From assembly GCF_024006985.1 (NCBI RefSeq), contig NZ_JAMXIB010000004.1, forward strand, positions 62,001-126,000: 64,000 bases of DNA, read 5' to 3'. This DNA is from Robiginitalea marina (lineage in GTDB: Bacteria > Bacteroidota > Bacteroidia > Flavobacteriales > Flavobacteriaceae). Shown here piece after piece: positions 27,056-35,722 of the stretch. Each line of letters begins with the position of its first letter. The first letter of the stretch is position 1. A model generated the notes under the pieces. That model did no database searches. It had not been told where the DNA came from and was given only the letters and a program-made list of their open reading frames with translations. Both the position numbers and the translations under genes were made by a program.

Positions 27056-28096
27056 ATGGAATTTACCCACCTTCCCCATACCGATATCCGCGTCAGCAAA
27101 ATTTGCCTGGGCACCATGACCTGGGGCCGGCAGAACACGGAAGCCGAAGGCCACGCCCAAATGGACTATGCCCTTAGCCAGGGCGTCAACTTTTTCGACA
27201 CGGCGGAACTGTACCCTATCCCGGCCCACAAGGATTTCCATTCCCTGACGGAACGGATCATAGGGAACTGGTTCCGGAAGCGGGGCACCAGGGAGCAGGT
27301 AATCCTGGCTTCCAAGATCGCCGGCCCGGCCCCGTTTACCCGGTTCATACGTACCACCGGTTACCGTCCGGATGCCATTTCCGAAGCGGTGGAGGGCAGC
27401 CTGAAGCGGCTCCGGACCTCCTATATGGACCTTTACCAGCTCCACTGGCCGGAACGTTCCACAAACTATTTCGGGAAGCGGGGCTACCAGCCGGACCCGG
27501 ATGAACAGTGGGAGGATAATATCAGGGGGGTACTCCAAACCCTCGGAAGGCTGGTCAGGGAGGGCAAGATCCGGCACGTGGGGCTTTCCAACGAAACCCC
27601 CTGGGGGGTCATGCGTTTTCTGGAAGAGGCCCGGAGCGACGCGGGCCTGCCGCGTATCATTACCGTGCAAAACCCGTACAGCCTGCTCAACCGGCTCTAT
27701 GAAGTAGGCCTGGCGGAGGTGTCGCACCGCACAGGGACCGGCCTGTTGGCCTATTCCCCCCTGGGGTTCGGCACCCTCAGCGGGAAGTACCTCGGGGGCA
27801 GGAAACCGGAAAATGCCAGGGTGACCCTGTTCCCGAACTATAACCGCTACAGCGGGCCGAAGGCGGTGGAAGCCGTCGGGGCATACAGTGAGATTGCCGC
27901 CCGGCATGGGCTGTCCCTGGCCCAGATGTCCCTGGCCTTTGTCAACAGCCGCCCCTTCCTTACCAGCACCATCATCGGGGCCACTTCCATGGAGCAACTC
28001 GCGGAAAATATCGGGAGCATCGAGGTTCGCCTGGGGGAGGAAATCCTCAGGGAAATTGAAAAGGTACACGAACTTCTGCCCAACCCGGCCCCCTAG
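27056..28096 (+). CDS. Aldo/keto reductase (Tas/YajO type)
   Basis: 346 aa NADPH-dependent oxidoreductase with a TIM-barrel. The catalytic tetrad is visible: Asp and Tyr in FDTAELYP, Lys in ASKIAG and His in YQLHWPERS. The cofactor-binding end includes STIIGATSMEQL. An insert with TNYFGKRGY near the active site is typical of the Tas-like subgroup. The substrate is not predictable. It follows xth by 38 bases, and its stop overlaps the convergent radA stop by 4 bases. Confidence 0.93.
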   Translation: MEFTHLPHTDIRVSKICLGTMTWGRQNTEAEGHAQMDYALSQGVNFFDTAELYPIPAHKDFHSLTERIIGNWFRKRGTREQVILASKIAGPAPFTRFIRTTGYRPDAISEAVEGSLKRLRTSYMDLYQLHWPERSTNYFGKRGYQPDPDEQWEDNIRGVLQTLGRLVREGKIRHVGLSNETPWGVMRFLEEARSDAGLPRIITVQNPYSLLNRLYEVGLAEVSHRTGTGLLAYSPLGFGTLSGKYLGGRKPENARVTLFPNYNRYSGPKAVEAVGAYSEIAARHGLSLAQMSLAFVNSRPFLTSTIIGATSMEQLAENIGSIEVRLGEEILREIEKVHELLPNPAP

Positions 28097-29451
28097 CCAA
28101 ACAGGGAACTGGCGATTTCCTCAATCCGGGCCACTCGCCTCACTTCGATGGCATGGCCTTTTTCCGGCAGGGCTGCATGTGCAGAAATGTAAATCACCCC
28201 AAACCCCAGTTTTTCGGCCTCGGAAATCCGTTGGGCGATGCGGGGGACCGGCCTGATTTCCCCGGCCAGGCCCACTTCAGCGGCAAAACAGGTAGTCTTT
28301 TCCACAGGGATGTCGGCATTGCTGGAGAGGATGGCCGCCACCACAGCCAGGTCTATAGCCGGGTCGTCGACCTGGATGCCCCCGGTAATGTTCAGGAAAA
28401 CATCCTTGGCGGCCAGCTTGAACCCCGCCCTTTTTTCCAGGACGGCCAGCAGCATATTCAAACGCCTCGAGGGATACCCGGTGGAAGACCGCTGCGGGGT
28501 GCCGTATACCGCAGAGCTGACCAGGGCCTGGATTTCGATCAGCAGCGGGCGCACCCCTTCCAGGGTCGCTGCCACGGCGGTCCCGCTAAGGGCTTCAGTA
28601 TTCGGGGAGATCAAGATTTTTGAGGGGTTAAGCACGGGGTGGAGGCCGTCGGACTGCATTTCATAGATGCCCAGCTCCGCCGTGGACCCGAACCTGTTTT
28701 TCAGGGCGCGCAGGATGCGGAAGACATGGTTGCGGTCCCCTTCGAATTGCAGGACCGTATCCACCATGTGTTCGAGGATCTTTGGCCCGGCAATGCTCCC
28801 GTCTTTCGTGATGTGGCCAATGAGCACCACCGGGGTGTTGGATTCCTTGGCAAAACGGATGAGTTCTGCCGTGCATTCCCTGATCTGGGAAATGCTGCCG
28901 GCCCCCGCTTCCAGGAAATCGGAATGCAGGGTTTGTATGGAATCCACCACCACTATTTCGGGACGGAGTTCGCTGATCTGCCTGAATATTTTGCCGGTTT
29001 GTGTTTCGGTAAGGATGAAGCAGGAATCGTCCTCTGGGGCAATTCGCCCGGCCCGCATCTTGATTTGCCTCTGGCTTTCTTCCCCGGAGATATAGAGGGT
29101 CTTCAGGGGCATCCGCAGGGCGGTTTGCAGCATAAGGGTGCTCTTCCCGATCCCCGGTTCCCCCCCGATCAGTGTAAGGGACCCGGGAACGAGCCCGCCC
29201 CCGAGCACCTGGTCCAGTTCCCGGTCCCCGGTGGGGATACGCAGATCGGCGTCCGCGGCAATCTCGCTGATGCGCAGGGGCCTGGCCGCCCTTTGGGGCC
29301 CTTCCACGGGCTTCCATTCGGGTTTATCGACTTTTTCAAGTACCTCTTCCACAACGGTATTCCACTGTTTGCAGGAGGTGCACTGCCCGATCCATTTGGG
29401 GTACTGGGCGCCGCAGTGCTGGCAGAAAAAAGCGGTTTTGGTCTTGGCCAT
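28093..29451 (-). CDS. radA: DNA repair protein RadA
   Basis: 452 aa. N-terminal zinc finger (CQHCGAQYPKWIGQCTSC), RecA-like ATPase with Walker A GGEPGIGKSTL, the RadA motif KNRFGS, and a Lon-protease-like C-terminal domain (KDVFLNITGGIQVDDPAIDL). RadA helps branch migration and processing of recombination intermediates. ATG 29451 is fixed by the zinc finger. A TATCTTTA box about 20 bases upstream may be its promoter. It is the last gene before the esterase-fold gene on the same strand. Confidence 0.96.
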   Translation of the reverse strand: MAKTKTAFFCQHCGAQYPKWIGQCTSCKQWNTVVEEVLEKVDKPEWKPVEGPQRAARPLRISEIAADADLRIPTGDRELDQVLGGGLVPGSLTLIGGEPGIGKSTLMLQTALRMPLKTLYISGEESQRQIKMRAGRIAPEDDSCFILTETQTGKIFRQISELRPEIVVVDSIQTLHSDFLEAGAGSISQIRECTAELIRFAKESNTPVVLIGHITKDGSIAGPKILEHMVDTVLQFEGDRNHVFRILRALKNRFGSTAELGIYEMQSDGLHPVLNPSKILISPNTEALSGTAVAATLEGVRPLLIEIQALVSSAVYGTPQRSSTGYPSRRLNMLLAVLEKRAGFKLAAKDVFLNITGGIQVDDPAIDLAVVAAILSSNADIPVEKTTCFAAEVGLAGEIRPVPRIAQRISEAEKLGFGVIYISAHAALPEKGHAIEVRRVARIEEIASSLFG

Positions 29452-29539
29452 ATGCCTTTGGGCATTTGGGCTAAAGATAGGGGGGGTTCCTGTAATAACC
29501 AAGGTAGCGCCCCCCTTTGTGCAGGGCACAAAAATGGGG

Positions 29540-30685
29540 TCAGAACCCGAAGTCTGCTTTCAGAGCATCCATTTTTTCCAGGGCCATTTCCTTGGTCAAA
29601 AAGTCGATTTCCTTCATGCCAAACGCTTTTTCAAACGTGCGCAACGCCTTTTTGGGCTCCCCCGCCTGTTCGTAGTATTCCCCTTCGAAATAAAAACCGA
29701 GCATGGTGTCCGGAAAGGCCTCCTTGCAGAGGTCCGAAAGGGATTTGAGGGATTCGAAATCGCCTTTTTTCCTGCATCCGGCATAAATGGCCATGATATC
29801 GTTCAGCGCCACTTCCTGACGGAACCCAAAGAGTTGCTCGATAGTCTGGTACTTCTTCTCGAGGTAGTTAAAAACGGGTTCTTCCGAGGTCAGGATCTTT
29901 TCCCGGTATTCCTGCGGGCTTATGGGCTTGAAGATTTCAAAGGTGTGCTCCCAGGCTTTGCCGATGCCATACGTGGCTACAGACACCTCATTGGCCTGGT
30001 CGTACTGGTCGAAGGTATAGGAAAAACCTTCCCGGTTGATTTGCTTCAGGGCGGTGTTTAATTGGGAAAGCCGGGGGTCAGGTTTCCCCTGGTCCCCTTC
30101 CACGATGAGGTGGTAAAACAGGGTTTGGTCCAAATCGGCGATACGCGCCGGGATACGGGTTTCCATTTCGGGGGCCAGGTCAGGGCTGATGCTTATAAAT
30201 GCGTTAAAGAGGGAGGTGTCCTTGAACAGGTAGTAATTTCCAAAATTTGCGGTGAGGTCATACCCCACAAACATTTTAAAAGGTGCCGCCTGATATGCGC
30301 TTACCATAAAGGGCACGATTTCCATGCCCAGGAATTCAAAGAATTTCTTTCCCTTTTCTGTCGGGAGGCCCGTGTCTTCCTCAAAAGCGCAGTCTTCGAG
30401 GCGCAGGCCGCCGGGGCTTTGGGCGATCCCCACCACCAGGGCTTCGGGCATCCCCTGGAAGCGGCTGTAGAACCTGGAGGTGGCCACGACCAGGTCGAAC
30501 AGATATTCGGCGTCCAGTACCACCACCAGGGGGTATTTTTTGTCTGGGCTTAAGTTTTCGGGGATGTAATACCGCACATTGCGGCGCTCCTGCAATTTAA
30601 AGGATTCAAAAATCTCTTCCTTGACCTGTGCCACCCCGGGGAGGGTTGCCCAGAGGCCAAGGGCCAGGCAGAGCAGACGTTTCAT
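29540..30685 (-). CDS. Esterase-fold (alpha/beta hydrolase) protein with apparently degenerate active site
   Basis: 381 aa with an N-terminal signal peptide (MKRLLCLALGLWATLPGVAQ). Residues about 30-270 look like the esterase-D type alpha/beta hydrolase: YPLVVVLDAEYLFDLV, EALVVGIAQS and FNAFISISPDL. The nucleophile elbow, normally GHSxGG, reads FVGYDLTANFG with no Ser, and the usual late DHGSVP-type His segment reads ANEVSVA. So it is probably not an active esterase, although a distant replacement cannot be excluded. A C-terminal helical part (about 285-381) resembles tetratricopeptide-like helices (GFYFEGEYYEQAGEPKKALR). It lies 22 bases after the flippase-like gene. Confidence 0.78.
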   Translation of the reverse strand: MKRLLCLALGLWATLPGVAQVKEEIFESFKLQERRNVRYYIPENLSPDKKYPLVVVLDAEYLFDLVVATSRFYSRFQGMPEALVVGIAQSPGGLRLEDCAFEEDTGLPTEKGKKFFEFLGMEIVPFMVSAYQAAPFKMFVGYDLTANFGNYYLFKDTSLFNAFISISPDLAPEMETRIPARIADLDQTLFYHLIVEGDQGKPDPRLSQLNTALKQINREGFSYTFDQYDQANEVSVATYGIGKAWEHTFEIFKPISPQEYREKILTSEEPVFNYLEKKYQTIEQLFGFRQEVALNDIMAIYAGCRKKGDFESLKSLSDLCKEAFPDTMLGFYFEGEYYEQAGEPKKALRTFEKAFGMKEIDFLTKEMALEKMDALKADFGF

Positions 30686-30707
30686 GCGGACGGGTTTTGT
30701 AGGGGGG

Positions 30708-31673
30708 TTAGCGATCCCTGTTCCATAACGGCAACAGCAGGAAAGATATTGCACCGAACCCCACGACCATAAGGGTCTGGGCGATCCACATAATCCACCC
30801 GAAGGCATCCCCGGCAACCGCACTGATCCCGAAGAGGGCCAGGGCCTTGCTGACAGCGATGGGATAGAGGCCAATGCCCCCGTTGGTGGTCGACATGGCG
30901 AAGGCCCCGGCCACAAAAGCAACCAGGAGTTCCCCAAAACTCAGGGAAATCGTCTCGGCCACGGTGAATTTGATCACCCAAAACATACCGATATAGCACC
31001 CCCAAATAAACAGGGTATGGCCAAGGAAGGCCCACTTCCGCTTCATGCGAAAAATGCTGAGCACCCCGTCGAGCAACCCCCGGATAAACCCCCGGGCCTT
31101 CAGGGCAAGCGGGTGGTTCGAACTCCGGAGCACGGCCAGGGCCAGGAACATCCCCCCAATGCCGACCCCAACCATCAGGATCGAACCCCCGAGTCCAACC
31201 CCGTTTTCAGACAGGTAGCGCCCGATAATGGCCGTCTGGGAAAGCAACGCGGCCAGGATGATGAGCAACAGCATGATCACGTCTATAACCCTTTCGGTGA
31301 CGATAGTCCCGAAGCCTTTCTGGAAAGGGACTTTCTCATAGGTGGCCAGGGCAGTGGCCCGGAGCACCTCCCCGGAACGGGGGATCCCCAGGTTGGCGAA
31401 ATAGGCCATAAGTACCATCAACAGGTTGTTCCGGATCCTCGGCCGGTATCCCAGGGGTTCCAGGAGGTAATTCCAGCGGATGGCCCTCGAGAGGTGGCTC
31501 AGGAATCCGATACCCACGGAAACGGACACCCAGAAAAGGTCGGCCTCGCGGATATAGCGGAAGATCCGGACCCGGTCGTCCGCGGAGGTGCTGTAGTAGG
31601 AATATGCGATCAGGAAAACCCCCACGATTATCGGGAGCAGGGTTTTCAGGGTTCTTTTGGCGCGTGCCTTCAA
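30708..31673 (-). CDS. Lysylphosphatidylglycerol-synthase TM / flippase-like membrane protein
   Basis: 321 aa polytopic protein with about eight transmembrane segments and the family motifs SHLSRAIRWNYLLEPLGY and LGIPRSGEVLRATALATYEK. These belong to the UPF0104/LPG-synthase transmembrane domain family, which moves or modifies membrane lipids; the actual substrate is unknown. It starts with TTG at 31673, two bases after the panD stop, and the protein sequence supports this start. It is part of the panC-panD-flippase-esterase run. Confidence 0.85.
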   Translation of the reverse strand: MKARAKRTLKTLLPIIVGVFLIAYSYYSTSADDRVRIFRYIREADLFWVSVSVGIGFLSHLSRAIRWNYLLEPLGYRPRIRNNLLMVLMAYFANLGIPRSGEVLRATALATYEKVPFQKGFGTIVTERVIDVIMLLLIILAALLSQTAIIGRYLSENGVGLGGSILMVGVGIGGMFLALAVLRSSNHPLALKARGFIRGLLDGVLSIFRMKRKWAFLGHTLFIWGCYIGMFWVIKFTVAETISLSFGELLVAFVAGAFAMSTTNGGIGLYPIAVSKALALFGISAVAGDAFGWIMWIAQTLMVVGFGAISFLLLPLWNRDR

Positions 31674-31675
31674 AA

Positions 31676-32026
31676 TCAGTTCAAAAGGTTCGTCTCCTCA
31701 TTGGGGAAAACCAGGGCCGGGTTAAACCCTTTTGCCTCTTCCAGGTGCATCCAGGCATAAGTGATCAGGATCAGGACGTCCCCCACGGCTACCTTTCGGG
31801 CCGCGGCGCCGTTCAGGGTAAGCTCCCCGCTTCCCCTCGGCCCCGGGATGGCATAGGTTTCCAGGCGTTCGCCATTGTTGTTGTTGACGATCTGGACCTT
31901 TTCGCCCCGAATGATGTTCGCGGCGTCCATCAGGTCCTCATCAATGGTAATGCTGCCGATATAATTCAGGTCGGCGCCGGTGACTTTTACCCGGTGTATC
32001 TTGGACTTGACAACTTCAATTTGCAT
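31676..32026 (-). CDS. panD: Aspartate 1-decarboxylase precursor
   Basis: 116 aa. Makes beta-alanine from aspartate for pantothenate and coenzyme A. The proenzyme cleaves itself between Gly24 and Ser25 (NYIGSITID) to create the pyruvoyl group; Lys9 and the later ETYAIPG region are also conserved. It follows panC by 13 bases, and a perfect minus-strand TAnnTTTG box in that gap may give a second, leaderless transcript. Confidence 0.96.
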   Translation of the reverse strand: MQIEVVKSKIHRVKVTGADLNYIGSITIDEDLMDAANIIRGEKVQIVNNNNGERLETYAIPGPRGSGELTLNGAAARKVAVGDVLILITYAWMHLEEAKGFNPALVFPNEETNLLN

Positions 32027-32030
32027 GGCG

Positions 32031-32038
32031 CAAAGGTA
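32031..32038 (-). promoter_or_regulatory. Internal -7 box before panD
   Basis: Minus-strand TACCTTTG in the 13-base panC-panD gap, 4 bases before the panD ATG. Transcripts from it would have almost no leader. Confidence 0.45.
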
Positions 32039-32039
32039 A

Positions 32040-32888
32040 TTAATTCAGGGCGATATTGTCGATCAGCCGTACCCCGCCGAGGTAGGCGGCAACAAAGACC
32101 CTGTACTTTTTGTTTTTCTGTTTGCGGCGGACGGGCCGCAGGTCTTCTGCTCCGGCAATCTCCACATATTCCAGCTCGAAATCCGGATGGGAAGCAAACC
32201 GCTCCCGGGCAAAGGCCTTCACCTTTGCAGCACTTTCCGTGCCAAACCGGCCTTTTGCCTGCTGAAGGGTTTGGTAAATAAACCCCGCTTCCCCGCGAAG
32301 GGCTTCCGGCAAAAGCCGGTTGCGCGAACTCATGGCCAGGCCGTCGGCCTCCCTGACAATTGGGCAGGGGATGATTTCCACGGTAATGCCTTCCTCTTGT
32401 ACCATTTGCCTGACGATTTGCAGCTGCTGATAGTCCTTTTCCCCAAAGTAAGCCCGATGGGGCAGCACCACGCGCAAAAGGGCTTCCACAATGGTGCCTA
32501 CCCCGTCAAAATGTCCGGGCCGGTAGGCCCCTTCCATCACCCGGTCCAACCCTTTGAAATCGTAATGCTTCGAGGCAATGGCATCTCCGTACATTTCAGC
32601 GATTTCCGGGGCAAAAACGCTGATGCTCCCGGGGAGTTTCCCGAGCAGGGCAAGGTCTTCCTCCAGGGATTTGGGGTAGTTTTCCAGGTCCCTTGGGTTG
32701 TTAAACTGGGTGGGGTTTACAAAGATGCTGACCAAAACCTCCGGGTTTTCTGACGCGGCCCGGCGGACGAGTTCGAGGTGGCCGGTGTGCAGGGCCCCCA
32801 TGGTTGGGACAAGCCCGAGCCCTACCGCTTTGCTTCGGAGCGCCTCCCTGAATTCACGTACCTCTTCCCTGGTTTTAAAAACCTTCAT
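32040..32888 (-). CDS. panC: Pantoate-beta-alanine ligase
   Basis: 282 aa. Joins pantoate and beta-alanine using ATP to make pantothenate. Nucleotidyltransferase motifs visible: [17 protein letters not shown] (HIGH-like), [24 protein letters not shown] and [11 protein letters not shown] (KMSKS-like). It heads the minus-strand run to panD, directly supplying the enzyme that uses the panD product. A TAAGTTTG box lies 20 bases upstream. Confidence 0.97.
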   Translation of the reverse strand: MKVFKTREEVREFREALRSKAVGLGLVPTMGALHTGHLELVRRAASENPEVLVSIFVNPTQFNNPRDLENYPKSLEEDLALLGKLPGSISVFAPEIAEMYGDAIASKHYDFKGLDRVMEGAYRPGHFDGVGTIVEALLRVVLPHRAYFGEKDYQQLQIVRQMVQEEGITVEIIPCPIVREADGLAMSSRNRLLPEALRGEAGFIYQTLQQAKGRFGTESAAKVKAFARERFASHPDFELEYVEIAGAEDLRPVRRKQKNKKYRVFVAAYLGGVRLIDNIALN

Positions 32889-32907
32889 GCCTTGAGTTTA
32901 CGGGCAG

Positions 32908-32915
32908 CAAACTTA
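32908..32915 (-). promoter_or_regulatory. -7 box for panC
   Basis: Minus-strand TAAGTTTG (TAnnTTTG), 19 bases upstream of the panC ATG. Confidence 0.5.
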
Positions 32916-32946
32916 CTATAATTACGGCTATTGTGCATAAATTTTG

Positions 32947-32954
32947 TAATTTTG
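32947..32954 (+). promoter_or_regulatory. -7 box for the glycogen-synthase-like gene
   Basis: TAATTTTG, 36 bases before the ATG at 32991, divergent from the panC promoter. Confidence 0.5.
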
Positions 32955-32990
32955 CAGCTACGTTGCGGCTACAGACAAAAACGCGCCTTT

Positions 32991-33803
32991 ATGAATGGTA
33001 AAAAGATATTGTTCGTATCTTCCGAATTAGTCCCTTACCTTCCTGAAAATCCTGTTTCCCTGATGTCCTATGAGGCTCCCAGAATGGTGAATAGCAGGGG
33101 GGGGCAAATCCGGATTTTCATGCCCCGGTACGGCAATATCAACGAGAGGAGGCACCAGTTGCACGAGGTAATCCGCCTTTCGGGGATGAACCTGGTGATC
33201 AACGACATGGATATGCCCCTGATCATCAAGGTAGCTTCCATCCCCAGGGAACGGATTCAGGTTTATTTCATAGACAACGAGGAATATTTCAAGAGGAAGG
33301 CCACTTTTGCCGACGAGAACGGAAACCTTTTCCCCGATAACGACGAGCGCGCCATCTTCTTTGCCAAAGGGGTGGTGGAAACGGTCAAGAAACTGAACTG
33401 GTCCCCCGACATCATCCACATCCACGGATGGATGGCTTCCCTGCTCCCGTTGTACCTCCGGGAATACTATGCCGATGAGCCCCTTTTCGCTGACAGCCGC
33501 ATTGTAACTTCCATCTACGGGGTGGGGTTTGACGGCAGCCTGAGCCCCGGGATGAAGGAAAAAATCGCCTTTGACCAGATCCCTGGAACGAGTATCGAAA
33601 AACTGGATCCCCCTTCCTACAATAATTTGTTAAAAATAGCGGCTGATTATTCGGACGCCGTTATCTTAGCCGCCGACGAGATCCCGGAAGAATTACAGGA
33701 ATACGTCGCCAACCTTCAAAAACCGGTATTGCCTTATGTCCCCTTCCAGGAATTCGAGGAGGCCTATGCAAACTTTTACAGTACCGAAGTCCTAAAAAAA
33801 TAA
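32991..33803 (+). CDS. Stand-alone glycogen/starch-synthase N-domain-like protein
   Basis: 270 aa, about half the size of a GT5 glycogen synthase. It matches only the N-terminal Rossmann domain: KKILFVSSELVPYLPE at the start, IFMPRYGNINERRH, and DIIHIHGWMASLLPLYLREY. The lysine-containing KTGGL loop that binds ADP-glucose is absent; the loop reads NPVSLMSYEAPRMVNSRGGQ. The C-terminal GT-B domain is missing and the stop is a normal one followed closely by the next gene. So it is unlikely to be an active synthase. In many Bacteroidetes the same kind of protein sits beside DUF4270 and panC (recalled, not checked). A run of eight G at about 33097-33104 lies in the coding sequence. Confidence 0.85.
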   Translation: MNGKKILFVSSELVPYLPENPVSLMSYEAPRMVNSRGGQIRIFMPRYGNINERRHQLHEVIRLSGMNLVINDMDMPLIIKVASIPRERIQVYFIDNEEYFKRKATFADENGNLFPDNDERAIFFAKGVVETVKKLNWSPDIIHIHGWMASLLPLYLREYYADEPLFADSRIVTSIYGVGFDGSLSPGMKEKIAFDQIPGTSIEKLDPPSYNNLLKIAADYSDAVILAADEIPEELQEYVANLQKPVLPYVPFQEFEEAYANFYSTEVLKK

Positions 33804-33809
33804 GCTTTC

Positions 33810-35630
33810 ATGAAGCGATTCCCGTTTTCGCTCCTTCGGGGTGCCCTGCTTGCCATCCTTTTGTGGTCCTGCCAGGAAGATCCCGTGACCATAGGCGACA
33901 AAATCGTTGGGCAGGAACCCTTTGTCAATGGAAAACAGGTGTATGATGTCTTCGCCTTTAACAAAAATATCGAGGCCTTCCCGACCAACCAGCTCCCGGT
34001 GTATCAGCTGGGTGTTTTCAATGACCCTGTTTACGGCCGCACCCGGGCAACCATAACGTCCCAGGTTTCCCTTCCACCCACAACGGGGAACCAGTTTTTC
34101 GGGAGGTTTACCCAATTCAGGGAAGACACGGACCCCAGTATCCCCGATGAGGAGGAAACCGTGGATGAGGTGATCCTGTACCTGCCGTATTTCCAGAAGC
34201 CGAATTCCGACCGGGACCTGGACGGGGTGATCGACTCCCTGGATGCCGATCCGGATGACCCGAACAGCGACACCGACGGGGATGGCCTGACCGACGCCGA
34301 GGAAAGGTCCCGGGGGACAGACCCCCTGAACCCGGACACGGATGGCGATGGCACAGGGGATGCGGAAGATGACGCCACCCCGATCAACATCTTTCCCCAG
34401 CGCAGGCAGCTCGACAGCATCTATGGAAAATTAGACGCCACTTTTTCCTTTAAAGTGGAACGGTCGACCTTCTTTTTGCGCGACCTCGATCCGGATTCCG
34501 GCTTTCAGGATGCCCAGCCCTATTTTTCAAACCAAAACCTGATCCCCGAATTCGCTTCGGATGTTTTATTTGAAGGGGTTTTGCAGGTGTCTGACCAGGA
34601 GATCCTGATTTTCGAGGAAGACGACCCCGACACCGAGGAAGATGAATCCCTGGTGGTGGCGGAGCGCATCCAACCGGGGATTCGCGTGGCCCTTGACCCC
34701 GATTTCTTCCAGCAGAATTTCCTGAATAAAGAAGGAGACCCCGAATTGTTGAGCAATGCCAACTTCAAGGATTTCTTCCGGGGGATCCACATGACCCTCA
34801 CCCCCCTGGAGGATGATGTCATGATCCTGTTCGACCTGACCCAGGCGCGCCTAACGGTTAATTATACCCACAAGGCCACCGAAGCGGAAGAGGTGGACAC
34901 CATACAAACCAGCAGCCAGCTGCGCCTCCTCTCCGGCGGGGGAAGCCAGCCCATAACCGGAAATGCCCTGAATTCCCTTGTAAGCGACGAATACCCGGGC
35001 GAGATTTCCGCTTCCTTTGCCTCGGCCAATAATGCCCCGGAGGAAAATGCCTCAAGGATTTACCTCAAGGGAAGCGGGGGTACCTATGCGGAACTCGAGT
35101 TATTTGACCTCCTCGGGGGTGGGGAGGCGATCAATGAGATCCGCCAGAATAACTGGATCATCAATGAGGCCAGCCTGGTGTTTTACGTGGACCGGGAACG
35201 CCTCGATGCGGCCGGGGCCGTTTATGAGCCGCCCCGTGTGCTGCTCTACAATGCGGAAACCAACCAGCCCCTTTACAACGTGCGTACGGAGACGAACCTT
35301 GAAGACACCCCGTTCGGGGTATTCCTGAATTACGACGGGAACCTGGAACGCTCCGGCAACCAGGGGATCAAATACACCGTGCGGATCACCGAACACCTCA
35401 ATAACATCATCCTCCGCGATTCTGCCAATGCCACGCTTGGCCTCAGCCTTACGGCCGATATCCGTTTGGCCGGGGTCTCTGAAGTCCTGCTTCCTGACAA
35501 TACGCGAAAGCAGTTCCCGGTGGGCAACAACATTACCCCGCTGGGGACCGTGCTTATTGGCAGCAATACCGACCCTGGGGACCCCAGGAGGCTGCGGCTG
35601 GAAATTTACTATACCGATACCGACCTGTAG
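33810..35630 (+). CDS. DUF4270 lipoprotein with thrombospondin type-3-like calcium repeats
   Basis: 606 aa. Signal peptide and lipobox (LLWSCQEDP) give an envelope lipoprotein. The N-terminal KIVGQEPFVNGKQVYDVFAF and QLGVFNDPVYGRTRATITSQ are characteristic of DUF4270. Residues about 132-188 are an acidic insert with repeats of the DxDxDGxxD type (DRDLDGVIDSLDAD, DTDGDGLTDAEE, DTDGDGTGDAED), like thrombospondin type-3 calcium-binding repeats. The rest is beta-rich. It starts 6 bases after the glycogen-synthase-like gene and is probably co-transcribed with it. Function unknown; cell-surface structure is a guess. Confidence 0.87.
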   Translation: MKRFPFSLLRGALLAILLWSCQEDPVTIGDKIVGQEPFVNGKQVYDVFAFNKNIEAFPTNQLPVYQLGVFNDPVYGRTRATITSQVSLPPTTGNQFFGRFTQFREDTDPSIPDEEETVDEVILYLPYFQKPNSDRDLDGVIDSLDADPDDPNSDTDGDGLTDAEERSRGTDPLNPDTDGDGTGDAEDDATPINIFPQRRQLDSIYGKLDATFSFKVERSTFFLRDLDPDSGFQDAQPYFSNQNLIPEFASDVLFEGVLQVSDQEILIFEEDDPDTEEDESLVVAERIQPGIRVALDPDFFQQNFLNKEGDPELLSNANFKDFFRGIHMTLTPLEDDVMILFDLTQARLTVNYTHKATEAEEVDTIQTSSQLRLLSGGGSQPITGNALNSLVSDEYPGEISASFASANNAPEENASRIYLKGSGGTYAELELFDLLGGGEAINEIRQNNWIINEASLVFYVDRERLDAAGAVYEPPRVLLYNAETNQPLYNVRTETNLEDTPFGVFLNYDGNLERSGNQGIKYTVRITEHLNNIILRDSANATLGLSLTADIRLAGVSEVLLPDNTRKQFPVGNNITPLGTVLIGSNTDPGDPRRLRLEIYYTDTDL

Positions 35631-35695
35631 CTCCCGGTTGTGTAGTAAAATACACCGTTCATCCATAATAATCCCCTGAAACAACGCGTTTTGGT

Positions 35696-35703
35696 TACCT
35701 TTG
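35696..35703 (+). promoter_or_regulatory. -7 box for glmS
   Basis: TACCTTTG, 19 bases before the glmS ATG. No matching -33 element is seen. Confidence 0.5.
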
Positions 35704-35722
35704 GGAACAAATTTTCGAAACT

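Noticed and set aside
27026-28069. 347-codon minus-strand frame opposite the aldo/keto reductase
   Set aside because: Shadow frame caused by high GC at third codon positions; no independent signal.
28639-29748. 369-codon plus-strand frame opposite radA
   Set aside because: radA motifs are complete on the minus strand; the plus-strand frame is a shadow and runs into the esterase-fold gene.
35641-35722. glmS ribozyme or riboswitch upstream of glmS
   Set aside because: The gap is only 92 bases after the DUF4270 stop and shows just a -7 promoter box; no ribozyme core is visible.
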